Source: Scleropages formosus
Taxonomy: Eukaryota; Chordata; Actinopteri; Osteoglossiformes; Osteoglossidae
Direction: 5' to 3'
Assembly: GCF_900964775.1 (NCBI RefSeq)
Contig: NC_041815.1
Coordinates: 8,397,443-8,461,442 of the forward strand
DNA length: 64,000 nucleotides
Shown: piece by piece, positions 11,079 to 22,680 of the stretch
Layout of the letters: the number at the start of each line of letters is the position of its first letter
Numbering within the stretch: the stretch's first letter is position 1
Made by a program: the position numbers and the translations under genes
The notes under the pieces: generated by a model
Database searches by the model: none
What the model was told of the DNA's origin: nothing
The model's input: the letters and a program-made list of their open reading frames with translations, nothing else

Positions 11079-11875
11079 TTAGAACGACATTCCGACATTC
11101 CTTATTTCCTTGGTCCAGACTCCATAAGTAATGGGGTTTACAGTAGCAGGAAAAATTATGTACAGTATACCTAAAAAGGTGTTAATATCTGTTGCAATAT
11201 CAATGCCGATGTTATGTGACAGAAATGTAACGCTCCCTACCAGGTAGAAAGACATAATAACAAGCAAGTGAGTACTGCAGGTGTGGAATGCTTTCCAGCG
11301 GTCCTCAACTTCTGCAGCGTGCAAAACAACGCTCAAAATCCGCATGTATGAGACGGCAATGATGGAAATGTCAATGCCAACAAAAACAACAATCACTGCC
11401 AGGCCTATGCTGTCATTCTTATCCTTATTTCCACATGCCAGACTGACAAGGGCCATGTGGCCGCAGTAGCTGTGCCTGATGATGTTTGAGCTACAGAATG
11501 TCAAAGAGCGGGCCAAAGCTACTAAGATAGACATGATCAAGCCGCTCCTTATCAAGGTCAGGGCTACAAACTTTACAAGCGCAGCAGTGTTCACAATTTC
11601 CACATAGCGCAATGGATTGCAAATGGCCACTAGTCGGTCCAAGGCCATAGCCAGGAGGACGGTAGACTCCACGGAGGAAAAGAAGCGAGTGAGAAACATC
11701 TGAGTTAAGCATCCTTCCAAGGAGATTTCATTCCAGTCAAACAGAAAACACACACACACACACACATTTTCATTTGGCACAATCACTGTAGGGACAATTA
11801 TGTTCACAATGGCTAAGGAAGACATAAGTAAATACATGGGGCTGTGCAAATTCTGAGTTTTTAGTCACAATCACC
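11079..11875 (-). pseudogene. OR-beta class I odorant receptor, N-terminus lost
   Basis: An open frame of 256 codons runs from HSPMYLL through MALDRLVAICNPLRY, HTCSTHL (TM6) and NPITYGVWTKEIR (TM7) to a C-terminal stop, so TM2 to TM7 are readable. Upstream, the TM1 remnant (11850-11875) is in another frame, with the same offset in the copies at 19440 and 27700. The sequence is then cut by a LINE at 11876. In the TM2-TM3 loop the usual MLLG block is replaced by ENVCVCVC, encoded by a CA/TG repeat (see findings). No start codon or full TM1 is present, so it is a pseudogene of a class I fish receptor. Confidence 0.85.
11748..11771 (-). repeat. SINE-tail-like TG repeat inside OR-beta coding frame
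   Basis: On the minus strand this reads GAAAATG followed by TG repeats, identical to the 3' end of the TG-tailed SINE. It replaces about 11 bases present in the OR-beta copies at 19330 and 27590, and the reading frame stays open. Confidence 0.6.
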
Positions 11876-14497
11876 CCTTCCTGGACTGGGGCCTTGGCGT
11901 GGCCGAAGGGCTTGCGTGATCTAGGGATCTCCAGAGCTATGTTGTCGAGAGCAGTATGCTCCTGGTAGGGTCTCCCAAGGCGAACAGGTCTGGAGTGAAG
12001 ATCCAGACTAACACGATCGAAAAAAAACCGCTATGGAAAATGGGAACAAAAGAACGTTTATCCTGCCAGGAGTAGGATTACCGGGACCTACCCCTGGAGC
12101 CAGGCCTGGGGGTAGTGTTCCTACGCGAGAGCCTGGTGGCCGGGCAGCCCAAGTAACCCAGCCGGGCTCAGCCTGAAAAGGCATCGTGGAGAGGTCATGT
12201 GGTCCCACCACCTGCAAGGTCCAGCATGGGGGTCAGGCGCAATGTATACCTAGCGGCAGGAAGGGGCGGGGTGGCGCATGGCGTCGCAGCCCCTCGCAAC
12301 GAAAAATGGCTCTTGGTACGTGGAATGTCACCTCACTTTGGGGGAAGGAGCCGGAACTGGTGCGGGAGGTTGAGAAATACCAACTAGATATAGTTGGGCT
12401 CACCTCCACTCACAGTGTTGGCTCTGGAACCAAACTCCTCAATAGGGGGTGGTCCCTCTCCTACTCAGGAGTTGCACGGGGTGAGAGGCGCTGGGCGGGT
12501 GTGAGGATACTCACAAGTCCCCAGCTGGCTGCCATACAGTTGGAGTTTGCCCCGGTGGATGAGAGGATCGCCTCAATACGACTTAGGCTCACAAAGAGGA
12601 AAACTTTGACTGTTGCGTGTGCTTATTCACCAAACAGCAGTTTTGAGTATTCGGCCTTCTTGGAAAGGATGGGTGGGATTCTGGACATGGCCCCACCTAC
12701 AGACTCCATAGTCCTGCTGGGGGACTTCAACACTCACGTTGGCAATGACTGGAAAATCTGGCGGGGGGGGGGGGGGAACTGGGAAGAGCGGGTTGCCCGA
12801 TCTGAACCCGAATGGTGAAATGTTATTGGATTTCTGTGCGAGCCATGGTTTGTCCATAACAAACACCATGTTCAAACACAAGGATGCTCAGCAGAGCTCC
12901 TTGGGCTGAAGGTCAATGATCGACTTTGTAGTCGTTTCATCTGACTTGAGGCAACATGTTCTGGACACTGGAGTGAAGAGAGGTGCTGAGCTGTCAACCG
13001 ATCACCATCTGGTGATGAGTTGAATCAGATGGCGGGGAAAACTGGTGGACAGACCCGGTAGACCCAGACGTTTAATAAGGGTGTGCTGGGAATGAGTGTT
13101 GGAGGACCTTGTCCGGAATGATTTTAACTCACACCTTCGGGAAAGCTTCTCCCATGTCCCGGAGGAGGTAGGGGACATGGAGTCTGAATGGACCCTGTTC
13201 AAAACCTCCATTGTGGAAGCAGCCAGGCACAGCTGTGGCCAAAAGCTTATTGGTGTCAGCCAGGGCGGCAACCCGAGAACCCGCTGGTGGACACCGGTGG
13301 TGAGGGAAGCCGTCAAGCTGAAGAAAGAGGCCTTTAGGGCCTAGTTGGCTCTGGGGACTCCTGACTCAGCAGACAGGTACCGGCAGGCGAAAAAGGCAGC
13401 GGCAGCTGTGGTTGCAGAAGCAAAATCCAGGGCATGGGAGGAGTTTGGAGAGGCCATGGAAAACGACTATCAGTCAGCTTTAACGAGGTTCTGGAGAACC
13501 ATCTGGCAGCTCAGAAGGGGTCAGAGGAGTTTCGCTCAGGCTGTGTTCAGCAGGAGTGGAGAAACTCTGACCTCTGATGAGGACATTGTCGGGAGGTGGA
13601 AGGAGCACTTTGAAGAACTCCTAAACCCGAGTGATATGCATCCCTAACAGGAATCAGGGCCAGAGTCAATGTTGCATGGACCTCGGGGACAATGCCTTTG
13701 GACTGGTAAACTGGGGTGGTGGTCCCTATCTTTAAGAAAGGGGACCGAAGAGTGTCTGCCAACTATCGGGGTATCACACTTCTCAGCTTCCCTGGGAAAG
13801 TCTGTGCTGGGGTGCTGGAGAGGAAGCTCCGGCCGATAGTTGAACCTCAGATTGAAGAGGAACAATGCAGATTCCAACCTGGCGGTGGAACAGTGTAACC
13901 AGCTTTTTACCCTCTCACAGATAATTGAAGGGGCATGGGAGTTCGCTAATCCAGTCTACATGTGTTTTGTGGACTTGGAGAAGGCCTATGACCGTGTTCC
14001 CCCGGAAATTCTGTGGGAGGTGCTTAGGGAGTATGGGGTACCGGGGCCACTACTGCGGGCCATTCGGTCTCTGTACATACAGAGCGAAAGCTGTGTCTGC
14101 ATACTCGGCATTAAGTCAAGCCTGTTCAATGTGGGTGTTGGACTCCGCCAAGGTTGTGTCTTGTCTCCACTCCTGTTTGTGGTTTTCATGGACAGGATAT
14201 CAAGGCGCAGTCGAGGCCAGGAGGGTATTCTGTGTGGGAGTCGGAAGGTGACATCTCTGCTTTTTGCGGATGATGTTGTCCTTTTGGCAACGTCACATGG
14301 CTGCCTCCAACACGCACTGAAACGGCTTGCAGCCAAGTGTGAAGCGGTGGGGATGAGGATCAGCACCTCAAGGTCTGAGTCCATGGTTCTCTCACGGAAA
14401 AGGATGGTATGCCCCCTCAGGTTTTTGCCCCAGCTGGAGGAGTTCAAGTATCTTGGGGTCTTGTTCACGAGTGAGGGAAAAAGGGAGCGTGAGAGTG
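11876..14497 (+). mobile_element. APE-type LINE A, same family as the LINE at 27789
   Basis: A 5' UTR-like stretch (11876-12300) precedes an endonuclease region from GTWNVTSL near 12320 through [11 protein letters not shown] near 12715-12750. Reverse transcriptase follows, with FVDLEKAYDRVP near 13966, [12 protein letters not shown] near 14145-14180 and LLFADDVVLL near 14260-14290. It ends in the EEFKYLGVLFTSEGK block. The C-terminal region and 3' tail are missing because the sequence switches to a Tc1/mariner end at about 14498. Several frameshifts and stops break the ORF. It is more diverged than LINE B, so it is older. The clade may be I/Nimb or RTE; I cannot settle it. Confidence 0.85.
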
Positions 14498-14763
14498 TGT
14501 TTAATAAGTGTTACTGAAAGACATTTTGATGTTACAGAGTGGTAAACACTCGACTGTTCCAATTTTTTTTGGAACGTGTTGCAGGCAATTTCAGAAGAAA
14601 CGCATATCTTCATAAAACTATGCAGTTGATTTGTTAAAACAAATTCCTTGTCTTCATACTGTTTTTGTTTGAGTACAAATCAAAGTAAAGTTAATAATCG
14701 CTCAGTTTTGATTTCCTTAGCATTTTTCTTACTGTCCCAATTTTTTTTGGAATTTGGGCTGTA
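14498..14763 (+). mobile_element. Tc1/mariner transposon, 3' end only
   Basis: Matches 23215-23461, the 3' end of the longer Tc1/mariner copy. It includes the end of the transposase reading, the untranslated tail and the terminal phrase GTCCCAATTTTTTTTGGAA. No transposase core is left. Confidence 0.7.
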
Positions 14764-16250
14764 CAAAAGTGCATTTAACAACAAAGACCTTTAAATTCTC
14801 TGAGGCAAGGTCAACACCTAATTATCCCTCAAAAGTGCATTACCATTGACTGCTTCATATATGGACCAATTTACATGAATTTAAATATTTCAAGTTTGCG
14901 TTGGTCAGCTATTGGTGTTATGTTCAGTCTTTTGTTTGAACTGCGACATTTGAAAGCAGTGCCTTCAGGATAGATTATTATACACTGCAAGAATATGATA
15001 TGGTTATCAAAGCAAACAAGGGAGTTTATTTCATGAAACTGAGGTCTGACAGGCCTTTGATTTGGATCCCTCATGAGTTGGACAAGCAAGTGACCAGAGG
15101 TGGAGAAGCACAGAAGTTCTGGTAAGGTGTAGGGATTGACCAGGCTCTGCAGGTATTGGGTGCTGGTCCTTTGACCATTTTTGATTGTAACCAGTAGGCG
15201 GCAGGAAGCCAGTGTCTGGGGGCTGTGACAAATGTACTAGTTCTTGAGATAAGAGAACTGTAACTTGGGGTATCTGGTTTCAATAGTCTTTTTTTTTTCT
15301 GTAACTCTGAATTAGAGTCTGCACAAGAGAGGAGAACGAGGACAGTTTTAACCCCCTTGGGCTCTTGAGCTCCAGGGCAAGTCCCTTCTCACTGTCAAGC
15401 AAGGACTTAAAATGGGAGTCATGGCAACTGAATGTTAGTTTATGGTTGTTAGGTGTATATGTTATGGTGGCATAGCTACCAGCATAGTAAGTAGAGGTAG
15501 GTTTTACTGCATGTGTGCATGATATTTGGTAAAGGTATTGCGTTATGGTACATTCTGTATGTGTGTATATCCTGCAAGTCACAAAGACATACAGAAAGTC
15601 TTTGGCAGGTCAGTCACAACTTGTGCAACAGCTTTCTACATCAGTTGAAGAGGCGTGATGGCGCAGGGCGGAGACTAGAGAAGAGGGAGTCGAATAATCC
15701 AAGGGAGCTAGGTGTACCGTGATGTGAGACATTAACACATATAAAATTCAAATGCAATGGAACAAACACTTTACACAATTTAACAATCCATGAAAAAGTT
15801 GAATTTTCATCACAGAAGCTCCATGTGACAGCAAGAAGAAATATACACAAACATGTTGTATTGTTAAAGAATTTCCAAGGAATGAAAAGCAGGATGAAGA
15901 GCTTGGTTAGTGTGAACTGATGAGAGTTTAACTGTTACAGAGCAGTGGCAAAAATAAATACATAGTTGACGTTTATTACAAGATCCACAAGCTTGACAAT
16001 CAGAACACTAACTGGAAGGCATTGACCAAACGTGACCAAATGATGATAAAGGAATAGAGAATAGGTGTATGAACAATGACGTGAGCGATCAGACATAGAA
16101 CACACACAAACAGGGACCTGGCGCCATCTAGTGAGGTCTCCTGACACCAAAGGCATACTGATGTCATTGGCAGTGTCCTAAAGATAACTGCGTTCTAATG
16201 ACCACCAAAAAAGAAACTAACAGAAAAAAGTGTTCAGTTGGTTATTTAAT
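14764..16250. other. Duplicated spacer, no gene
   Basis: Homologous throughout to 23462-24955, with many small gaps. I recognise no coding sequence or repeat family. The stretch 15560-15720 (around GGCGCAGGGCGGAGACTAG) is shared but unidentified. Confidence 0.5.
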
Positions 16251-16412
16251 AGAGGCAACTCGTAGTGTAGTGGTTAAATCTGCTGCCTTTGGATCCACGG
16301 TTGCTGGATTGAATGTCACCTACTACTGTAGTACCCTTGACCAAGGCACCCTACCCTAATTGTTCCGCTTAAAAAAAAAATGTCTAGCCGTATAAATGGA
16401 TAAATAATTGGA
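16251..16412 (+). repeat. Third-family tRNA-SINE
   Basis: The head has GTAGTGTAGTGGTTA (A-box region), the CTGCTGCCTTTGGA block, a worn B-box region, the ACTGTAGTACCCTTGA block and the TATAAATGGATAAATA block. The 3' tail is missing. The sister copy at 24960 has an internal deletion but keeps the tail. Confidence 0.7.
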
Positions 16413-16625
16413 GAAAAGTGTCGGCAAAATAAATAATTGCAATTGAGCCAAGAAAAGTCAATAACCCCTTTAAAACCAGAGGTTAGTAATTACTACTGGA
16501 GGTAAAAATTCTAAGAATACACTAAAAAACTGACCTCATTGTAAATAACTGCTGAAAGCAAAAAAAATGCTTGCCGAGACCAGCATGGAACAATGTCGTA
16601 TTTAAGAAAGTCGTCTCTAACGTCA
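16413..16625. other. Unique spacer
   Basis: Nothing is recognised. Confidence 0.4.
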
Positions 16626-16810
16626 GGGGGCGCGGTGGTGCAATGGGCTTGGTCGGGTCCCACTCTGGCAGGTCTGGGCTTCTAGTCCCCCATGGGGTAC
16701 TTTGCGATGGGCTGGCATCCCATTCTGGGTGTGTCCTCTCATTAAGCTCCGGCTCACCGCAACCCCACTCGGGACAATTGCTTTCAAATAGTGTGTGTGC
16801 GCGCGTGTGT
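16626..16810 (+). repeat. TG-tailed tRNA-SINE, internally shortened, older
   Basis: The head and tail are recognisable, but about 30 bases before the GGCTCCGGCT block are missing. The probable target duplication is AACGTCA/AATGTCA at 16619-16625 and 16811-16817. It is more diverged than most copies. Confidence 0.8.
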
Positions 16811-16817
16811 AATGTCA

Positions 16818-17510
16818 AAGTGAAACATACACAACTGAACGCAGAAAGATTGACCCAATCAATACTTTTTGTGCTGTAATTTCTCAACTGGATTGCAGTC
16901 TGGCCTTTGACGGGGCTACGCCATCACATTGCATTACCCATGTTGCTTTTTAAGCCACTCCAAAAGTGACTTTTGGTGTATGTTTATGGATTTCCCTTCC
17001 AGGTCTCAGCATTACTGCAAACTACAGCAACAACTGAGAGAAGCAAGAGCGACACCAACAAGGGAAAATAAATTCTATTCGGTTTTATGGCCTTCTCTTT
17101 CACTGGATTGACAATATATGCACTTTTCACACCAGGATGAGGCTGGACAACTTGCCAGATGAGGGAACATAGATCTGGTGACAAGGAGAGTCTAGGGCTT
17201 GTGAGATGATTCATGGGAGCGCACAGGTGAACTGGACTTGAAGAAACGTAATTACAGAAGAACAGGAATCACTATGCAACACAAATTAGAGGTGATTCAA
17301 TAGAAGGCTGATCAATAATCTGTGAAATGAAATGAGCTTTTCAACCCTTTACAGGGCTGGGAATTGCGCTTTGAGTATACTGAGCTCCCCTGCACTGACA
17401 GAGCTAGGTGAACCCAGAATGGCATCCCTTGAATTTTTCATCTGTCATATTAACACCCAGTGATAGTGACACCTTTTTCATTGTGACTAACCATATTAGG
17501 TTTGTATAAT
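16818..17510. other. Unique spacer, no gene
   Basis: No conserved coding sequence, RNA gene or repeat is recognised on either strand. Confidence 0.45.
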
Positions 17511-17518
17511 ACATAATA

Positions 17519-17700
17519 CAGTACACACACACATTGTCTGAACCGCTTGTTCCATATGGGGTCACGGGGAGCCAGAGCCTAACCCAGAGCAAAAGGCTGG
17601 AGGAGGGGACACAACCAGGACAGGATGCCAGTCCATCGCAAGGCACCCCCAGCAGGACTCGAACCTCAGACCCACCAAAGAGCAGGACCCGGTCCAACCC
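17519..17700 (-). repeat. TG-tailed tRNA-SINE, head truncated
   Basis: Minus-strand copy lacking the A-box head. The likely target duplication ACATAATA lies at 17511-17518 and 17701-17708. Confidence 0.82.
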
Positions 17701-17764
17701 ACATAATAGAGTATTTATCCATTTTTACAGCTAGGTACTTTCTACAACCTCAATTCAGAGTAAA

Positions 17765-17979
17765 CACACACACACACACACACACCTTTTCAGAACCGCT
17801 TGTCCCATAGGGGGTCACGGAGCCTACCCGGTAACACAGGGCGTAAGGCCAGAGGGAGAGGGGACACACCCAGGACGGGACGCCAGTCCATCACAAGGCA
17901 CCCCAAGCGGGACTCAAACCCCAGATCCACTGGGGAGCAGGACTGTGGTCCAACCCACTGCGCCACCACGCCACCACAC
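17765..17979 (-). repeat. TG-tailed tRNA-SINE
   Basis: Minus-strand, nearly full length. The target duplication TCAGAGTAAA lies at 17755-17764 and 17980-17989. The GGGAACCGG block is deleted, as in the copy at 60988, which suggests a subfamily. Confidence 0.92.
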
Positions 17980-17989
17980 TCAGAGTAAA

Positions 17990-18266
17990 TACCTTGTTCA
18001 TAAATGGAGTCCAGACTTAATATATTGAGACTCACAGTCTTAATGTCACAAGGTGACAAACTCAGCAATATGAGGCCCTTGGAGCAGAACTGCTGCTCAT
18101 CGAGATGAAGGTTTGCTCAGGTTAATGCTTATCGATCTGAATAAGTCTTCTGGAAATTATATATCTATCATAGACATATTTGACATACATCATGTTATAA
18201 ACGATGTATTAACTGGCTGAACCTTCACGCAGCTCAAATAATTTACAACCAAATTTGCATGTTTTG
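17990..18266. other. Unique spacer
   Basis: Nothing is recognised. Confidence 0.4.
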
Positions 18267-18277
18267 TATTTCAACAA

Positions 18278-18496
18278 GGGGGTACGGTGGCGCAGTGGGT
18301 TGGACCACAGTCCTGCACTCCGGTGGGTCTGGGGTTCGAATCCCGCTTGGGGTGCCTTGTGACGGACTGGCATCCCGTCCTGGGTGTGTCCCCTCCCCCT
18401 CCAGCCTTACGCCCTGTGTTACCGGGTAGGCTCCGGTTCCCCGTGACCCCGTATGGGACAAGCAGTTCCGAAAATGTGTGTGTGTGTGTGTGTGTG
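18278..18496 (+). repeat. TG-tailed tRNA-SINE
   Basis: Young-looking copy with exact B-box GGTTCGAATCC. The target duplication TATTTCAACAA lies at 18267-18277 and 18497-18507. Confidence 0.95.
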
Positions 18497-18589
18497 TATT
18501 TCAACAACAGAATTATTTCAGTTATCTGTTTCTTCTAGTGTGGGTAGTCACATCTATATTATGTCACGCAAATTAACACAGACCACACA

Positions 18590-19072
18590 TGATACTGTCA
18601 CTACCACGCCCACACCGCAACCAGCAGCACCTGGCTTCAATTAAGCACCAGAGTTCAATAGTCCTTGTATAGACTGTCACGATTTCCATGAGATACAGGT
18701 AAAATACCCTCATCTCTTGCCACTGACCACAGTGGCCCTGGAACAGGTTCATGGAGCACGGGTTTTCACCAAGTTGGACCTATGCAGCGCAAATAACCTG
18801 ATACATATTAAGGAGGGCAACGAGTGGAAGATGGCGTTTAGCACCGCACTGGGTCATTACAAGTATTTGGTAATGCTGTTCGGACTGGCAAATGCTCCCT
18901 CCATTTTTTCAAGTTTTCATGAACCATGTTTTGGGTTGTTGAACAAATGCGTCCTTGTGTACCAGGATGACATACTGGTGTTCTCCCATTCTTCCTGCAG
19001 CAGAGCATGCGGAGCACATACGGCAGGTTCTTCGCCATCTGCTGGATAATAGCCTTTGTTAAGGGCAAAAAA
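18590..19072 (+). mobile_element. Ty3/Gypsy fossil fragment (LTR scrap plus reverse transcriptase)
   Basis: An LTR-like stretch (18590-18665) is followed by a piece of Ty3/Gypsy reverse transcriptase. It is recognisable from the order [19 protein letters not shown] and YQDDILVFS. Other domains are absent. The right edge abuts the OR-beta relic at about 19075. It is broken and incomplete. Confidence 0.8.
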
Positions 19073-19535
19073 TGCATCACTCGCAAAATGTCAAAGAGCC
19101 AGCCAAAGCCACTAAGATGGACATGGACAAGCTGCTCCTTATTAAGATCAGGACTACAAACTTTGAGTGCAGCGGTGTTCACAATTTCCACATAGCACAA
19201 TGGATTGAAAATGGCCACCAATGGCCATAAGCAGGAGGACGGTGGAGTCTGCGGAGGAAAAAAGTGAGTGAGAAACATTGGAGTTAAGGACCCTTCTATG
19301 GGAGATTTCATCCCAGTCAAACTGAAAACCTAAAAGCATATTTGGCACAATCACTGCAGGGACAACAGTGTTCACAACGGCCAAAGATGATATATATGTA
19401 AGTACGGAAGGAAATAGATGGGACTGTGCAAATTCTGACTTTTTAATCACAATCACTATTAATAAATTGCCAAATAAAGCCAGAATATTTCTATTATATT
19501 TATAAATATTGTAATATATATATAATATTACCATA
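19073..19535 (-). pseudogene. OR-beta odorant receptor pseudogene, copy 3
   Basis: The minus strand carries the TM1 remnant (GNLLIVIVIKKS), the TM2 stretch (SSLAVVNTVVPAVIVPNMLLG) and the TM3 to intracellular-loop-2 region. The match then stops at about 19073, where the Gypsy fragment begins, so TM4 to TM7 are gone. The TM1-TM2 junction has the same frame offset as the other OR-beta copies. An AT-rich TATATA run sits upstream of TM1, where a start codon should be. Confidence 0.8.
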
Positions 19536-20155
19536 TATATATACTAGGGCAAAAAAATGAAGAAAATGGTAAGAAAAGCAACCGCCTGTACTTGTAGAGT
19601 TCTGGAAATCCTACAAAAATAAACCTGGTGTATGGGACAAGTTGGTTGGATGAAGTTCTTCAGCAATGTCACTTTGGTTTCTTGACCTGAAATGTGTTTG
19701 ACAGAGAAAAATATGACACAGAGGTTTAGGGTGTAACTTTTCAAATATGTGTGGTTGTCAGGGGGTTAGGGGATAAGACATGCGTGGTCATGACTTCTCC
19801 CACCTGCCCATTGTTACACCAACATTGAGAGTTAAACCACATTAAACATGCTGCATAGTCCAGTGCATATGAAACTGTTTTATAAAACTAAGTAAAATGC
19901 CAAACTTAATACTCTAGCATTCTCTTTTTCCTTCTTACGGAATGTCAGTAAATCATGCTTGTGCTGAGAGGAAAGAAAATATTCCAGTTCAACTTTCAAC
20001 AAGTCCATCAGCCTTCCTCTCAACAACCTTGTATAAAAGCTACACACTTAAGCCACAAGCACACACAGGATAAACAGATGCTCAACTCATCTCCATACAC
20101 ATGCTGCTGACAGACCTGGTCATTGCTGCACAGTATACCTCCTAGACCAGACAGC
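19536..20155. other. Shared flank between OR-beta and OR-alpha, no gene
   Basis: Matches 31040-31605 nearly base for base and 2099-2475 more loosely. No coding sequence is recognised. Confidence 0.55.
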
Positions 20156-20168
20156 ACAATGTAAATAC

Positions 20169-20373
20169 ACACAGATTTTCTGAACTGCTTGTCCCATACG
20201 GGGTCGCGGGGAACCGGAGCCTACCCGGCAACACAGGGCATAAGGCCGGAGGGGGAGGGGACATACCCAGGACAGGATGCCAGTGCGTCGCAAGGCACCC
20301 CAAGCGGGACTCGAACCCCAGACCCACTGGAGAGCAGGACCTGGTCCAATCCACTGCACCACCGCACCCCCCT
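20169..20373 (-). repeat. TG-tailed tRNA-SINE, first of a back-to-back pair
   Basis: Minus-strand copy. The target duplication ACAATGTAAATAC lies at 20156-20168 and 20374-20386. The right-hand duplication immediately precedes the tail of the next SINE. Confidence 0.93.
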
Positions 20374-20386
20374 ACAATGTAAATAC

Positions 20387-20596
20387 ACACACACACACAT
20401 TTTCAGAACCGCTTGTCCCATACAGGGTCGCAGGGAACTGGAGCCTACCCAGCAACACAGGGCATAAGGCCAGAGGGGGAGGGGACACACCCAGGATGGG
20501 ACGCCAGTCCGTCGCAAGGTACCCAAAGCGGGACTCAAACCCCAGACCCACCGGACAGCAGGACTGTGGTCCAACCCACTGCACCATCACACCCCC
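20387..20596 (-). repeat. TG-tailed tRNA-SINE, second of a back-to-back pair
   Basis: Minus-strand copy between ACAATGTAAATAC (20374-20386) and ACAATGTAAG (from 20597). The two SINEs hit the same target sequence. The paralogous site near 3197 is empty. Confidence 0.92.
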
Positions 20597-20606
20597 ACAA
20601 TGTAAG

Positions 20607-21087
20607 TCATGTAGTAAAAATAGTATTAAGTCATGAAATTCAATTAATGACAGCTATGGACTTAAGTTTGCTGACTGCTCTGTGTATTATTGATTGCCTG
20701 TATTGTTTTTTACAATTTAATATTGTTACAATTTTGCTGAATCTATTGTGCAGCAGAATGATCTGGCGTTGTTACCATTAACAGTGATGCATAATGATAC
20801 GTTGTTTTTTTTTCTGTCTTCTTGAAAAAATTAAAAGTCCCCAAAAATACGACAAAAATGGCAAAACTATTTTTTCGGGATGTATCAGAGCTTGCTTTAT
20901 TGCTATGATCCATTGACTTCTGCAAAAATTTAATTAAATGATTTTAAAATAATTTCACCCTTGAGAAAATTTGAAGTTAGCAATAGTTTGTATGCAAACC
21001 AAACGTGTCTCTTGAAAAATATTTTAAAACACAGTTAAGATACATGTTTGTAAATCAGTAATTTTTATTTAAACTGTCTTACTTCAG
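20607..21087. other. Downstream flank of OR-alpha copy 2
   Basis: Homologous to 3220-3905 without the SINE at 3344. No gene is seen. Confidence 0.5.
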
Positions 21088-22041
21088 TGCTACGTGGACA
21101 TTTGTCCACATTTGCTTCCAATTGCTTTTATTACTTGCTGTCTTATTTCTTTTGTCCTGATACCATAAATTATTGGATTTAAACAGGTAGGCACAAGCAA
21201 ATACATTGTACTGATCGCCATATGACTATTTGATGACATGTCATTCTTTATTCTGTAGGAAAGAAACCGATGTTAAGGCCATAATTAAACCCACAAACAT
21301 GACAATAATATGAGTGATGCATGTACTGAATGCTTTTTGACTGGATCTGCCTGATTTAAACAGAGAGACAAATATCTAACATATGAAAGAGCAATTAAAA
21401 GGATATCAGCTGTTGAGATGAAAAAAACACCACATAGTCCTACAACACTGTTAACATATATGGGACCACATGCAAGGGTGACCAATGCCATGTGTTCACA
21501 GAAGCAGTGCTTAATCTCATTGGACTGGCAATATGACAAAGATCGAGCTAGGCCCAACTATTGCTGAAATGAAAACCTGCATTTCTGAGCATCGGTATAA
21601 TTACAAATTCAGGAATGCAGAGAATCTCATGTGGTCATTGTAATGGAGTGGAGTGCAGATGGCAGTAGAAACGATCCAGGGCCATCCACAGCAAAACAGT
21701 AGTCTGCACTGATGTAAAGAAATGAATGCAGAACATCTGAACCAGGCAACCCATCAGAGATATATGGTTCCAGTTAAACAGGAGATAAGAAGCATATTTG
21801 GAACAAAGGATATTGCTATAACCAGATCAACAAAAGCCATCACACAAATCAGCAGGTACATTGGAGAATGCAAAGCCCTGTGCGATAAGATTATAAATAT
21901 AATCATGGAGTTTGCAGTGACTGACATTACAAACAAGAGGAAAAATGGGATGAAGAGAAGTTGTTTCCACTCTCTGGATCCAGAGAAGCCACTTAATATG
22001 AAGTCCGTGTGAGAGATATTTCTTGCTGCATATTCCGACAT
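21088..22041 (-). pseudogene. OR-alpha odorant receptor pseudogene, copy 2
   Basis: Closely similar to OR-alpha at 3906-4848 over the whole gene, with the same start MSEYAARN at 22041. The N-terminal frame holds to about 21754 (TM1 to the TM2-TM3 loop). A second frame at 21285-21557 covers TM4 to TM5. TM6 and TM7 lie in further frames. I count at least four small gaps or insertions, for example near 21370, 21555, 21610 and 21665. Many are single bases, so part may be consensus error. The SINE-free flanks show it split from copy 1 before the SINE at 3344 landed. Confidence 0.85.
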
Positions 22042-22680
22042 CTTGCTGCACAGTGTGGCACTTTGAAAAAACTAGAGAAAGCGAGAAAAGTAAATGTTTA
22101 AATTAATTAGTATCTAGCAGTAACTTTTTTCGTCTATTGAAGAAAGCATATTTCAAATGTGAATCATAAAGCACAAACAGCTGTGCACATTCAGGTTTTA
22201 TCTACAGGTATACAACAGAACTTTCTCCGCTACTTTCAAGGGCATGTACCCAAACATCGATATACATGATACATACATGTTAAACACTATAAAAAGTGAA
22301 AAATATACTGACCTAAGTTATAATTATGTTTGAAATAATTATGATTGATAAAATTAATGATTTTGGAAAAGGCAACCCAGGATTTATTTTTTTCTGATCT
22401 TCACAATCTTATTATATTAATTCAAAGAACAAATCATTTGAAAAGCTATATGCATTTTCTTTTCATGTACAGAGAGAAATAAAAAAAATGGCAAAGTGTT
22501 TACATTCCAGGTTCCAGTGTTTAAAGCTGTGGCTCCTGCAGTCCAAAACCAAAACCCTCTTCACAGTGAATACCTGATATTCCAGCAAGTCACGACCTCC
22601 CTGCTGCTTAAATCTACAGTTCTGTATTCCCTTGGTAGAGTGCTAAGCTAAAGACAAGAGATAAACAAGAGTTCAACTCT
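22042..22680. other. Upstream flank of OR-alpha copy 2
   Basis: Homologous to 4849-5560. No gene is seen. Confidence 0.5.

Noticed and set aside
15640-15720. A possible further SINE head with GATGGCGCAGGGCGG.
   Set aside because: The A-box resemblance is weak, there is no B-box at the proper distance, and no target duplication.
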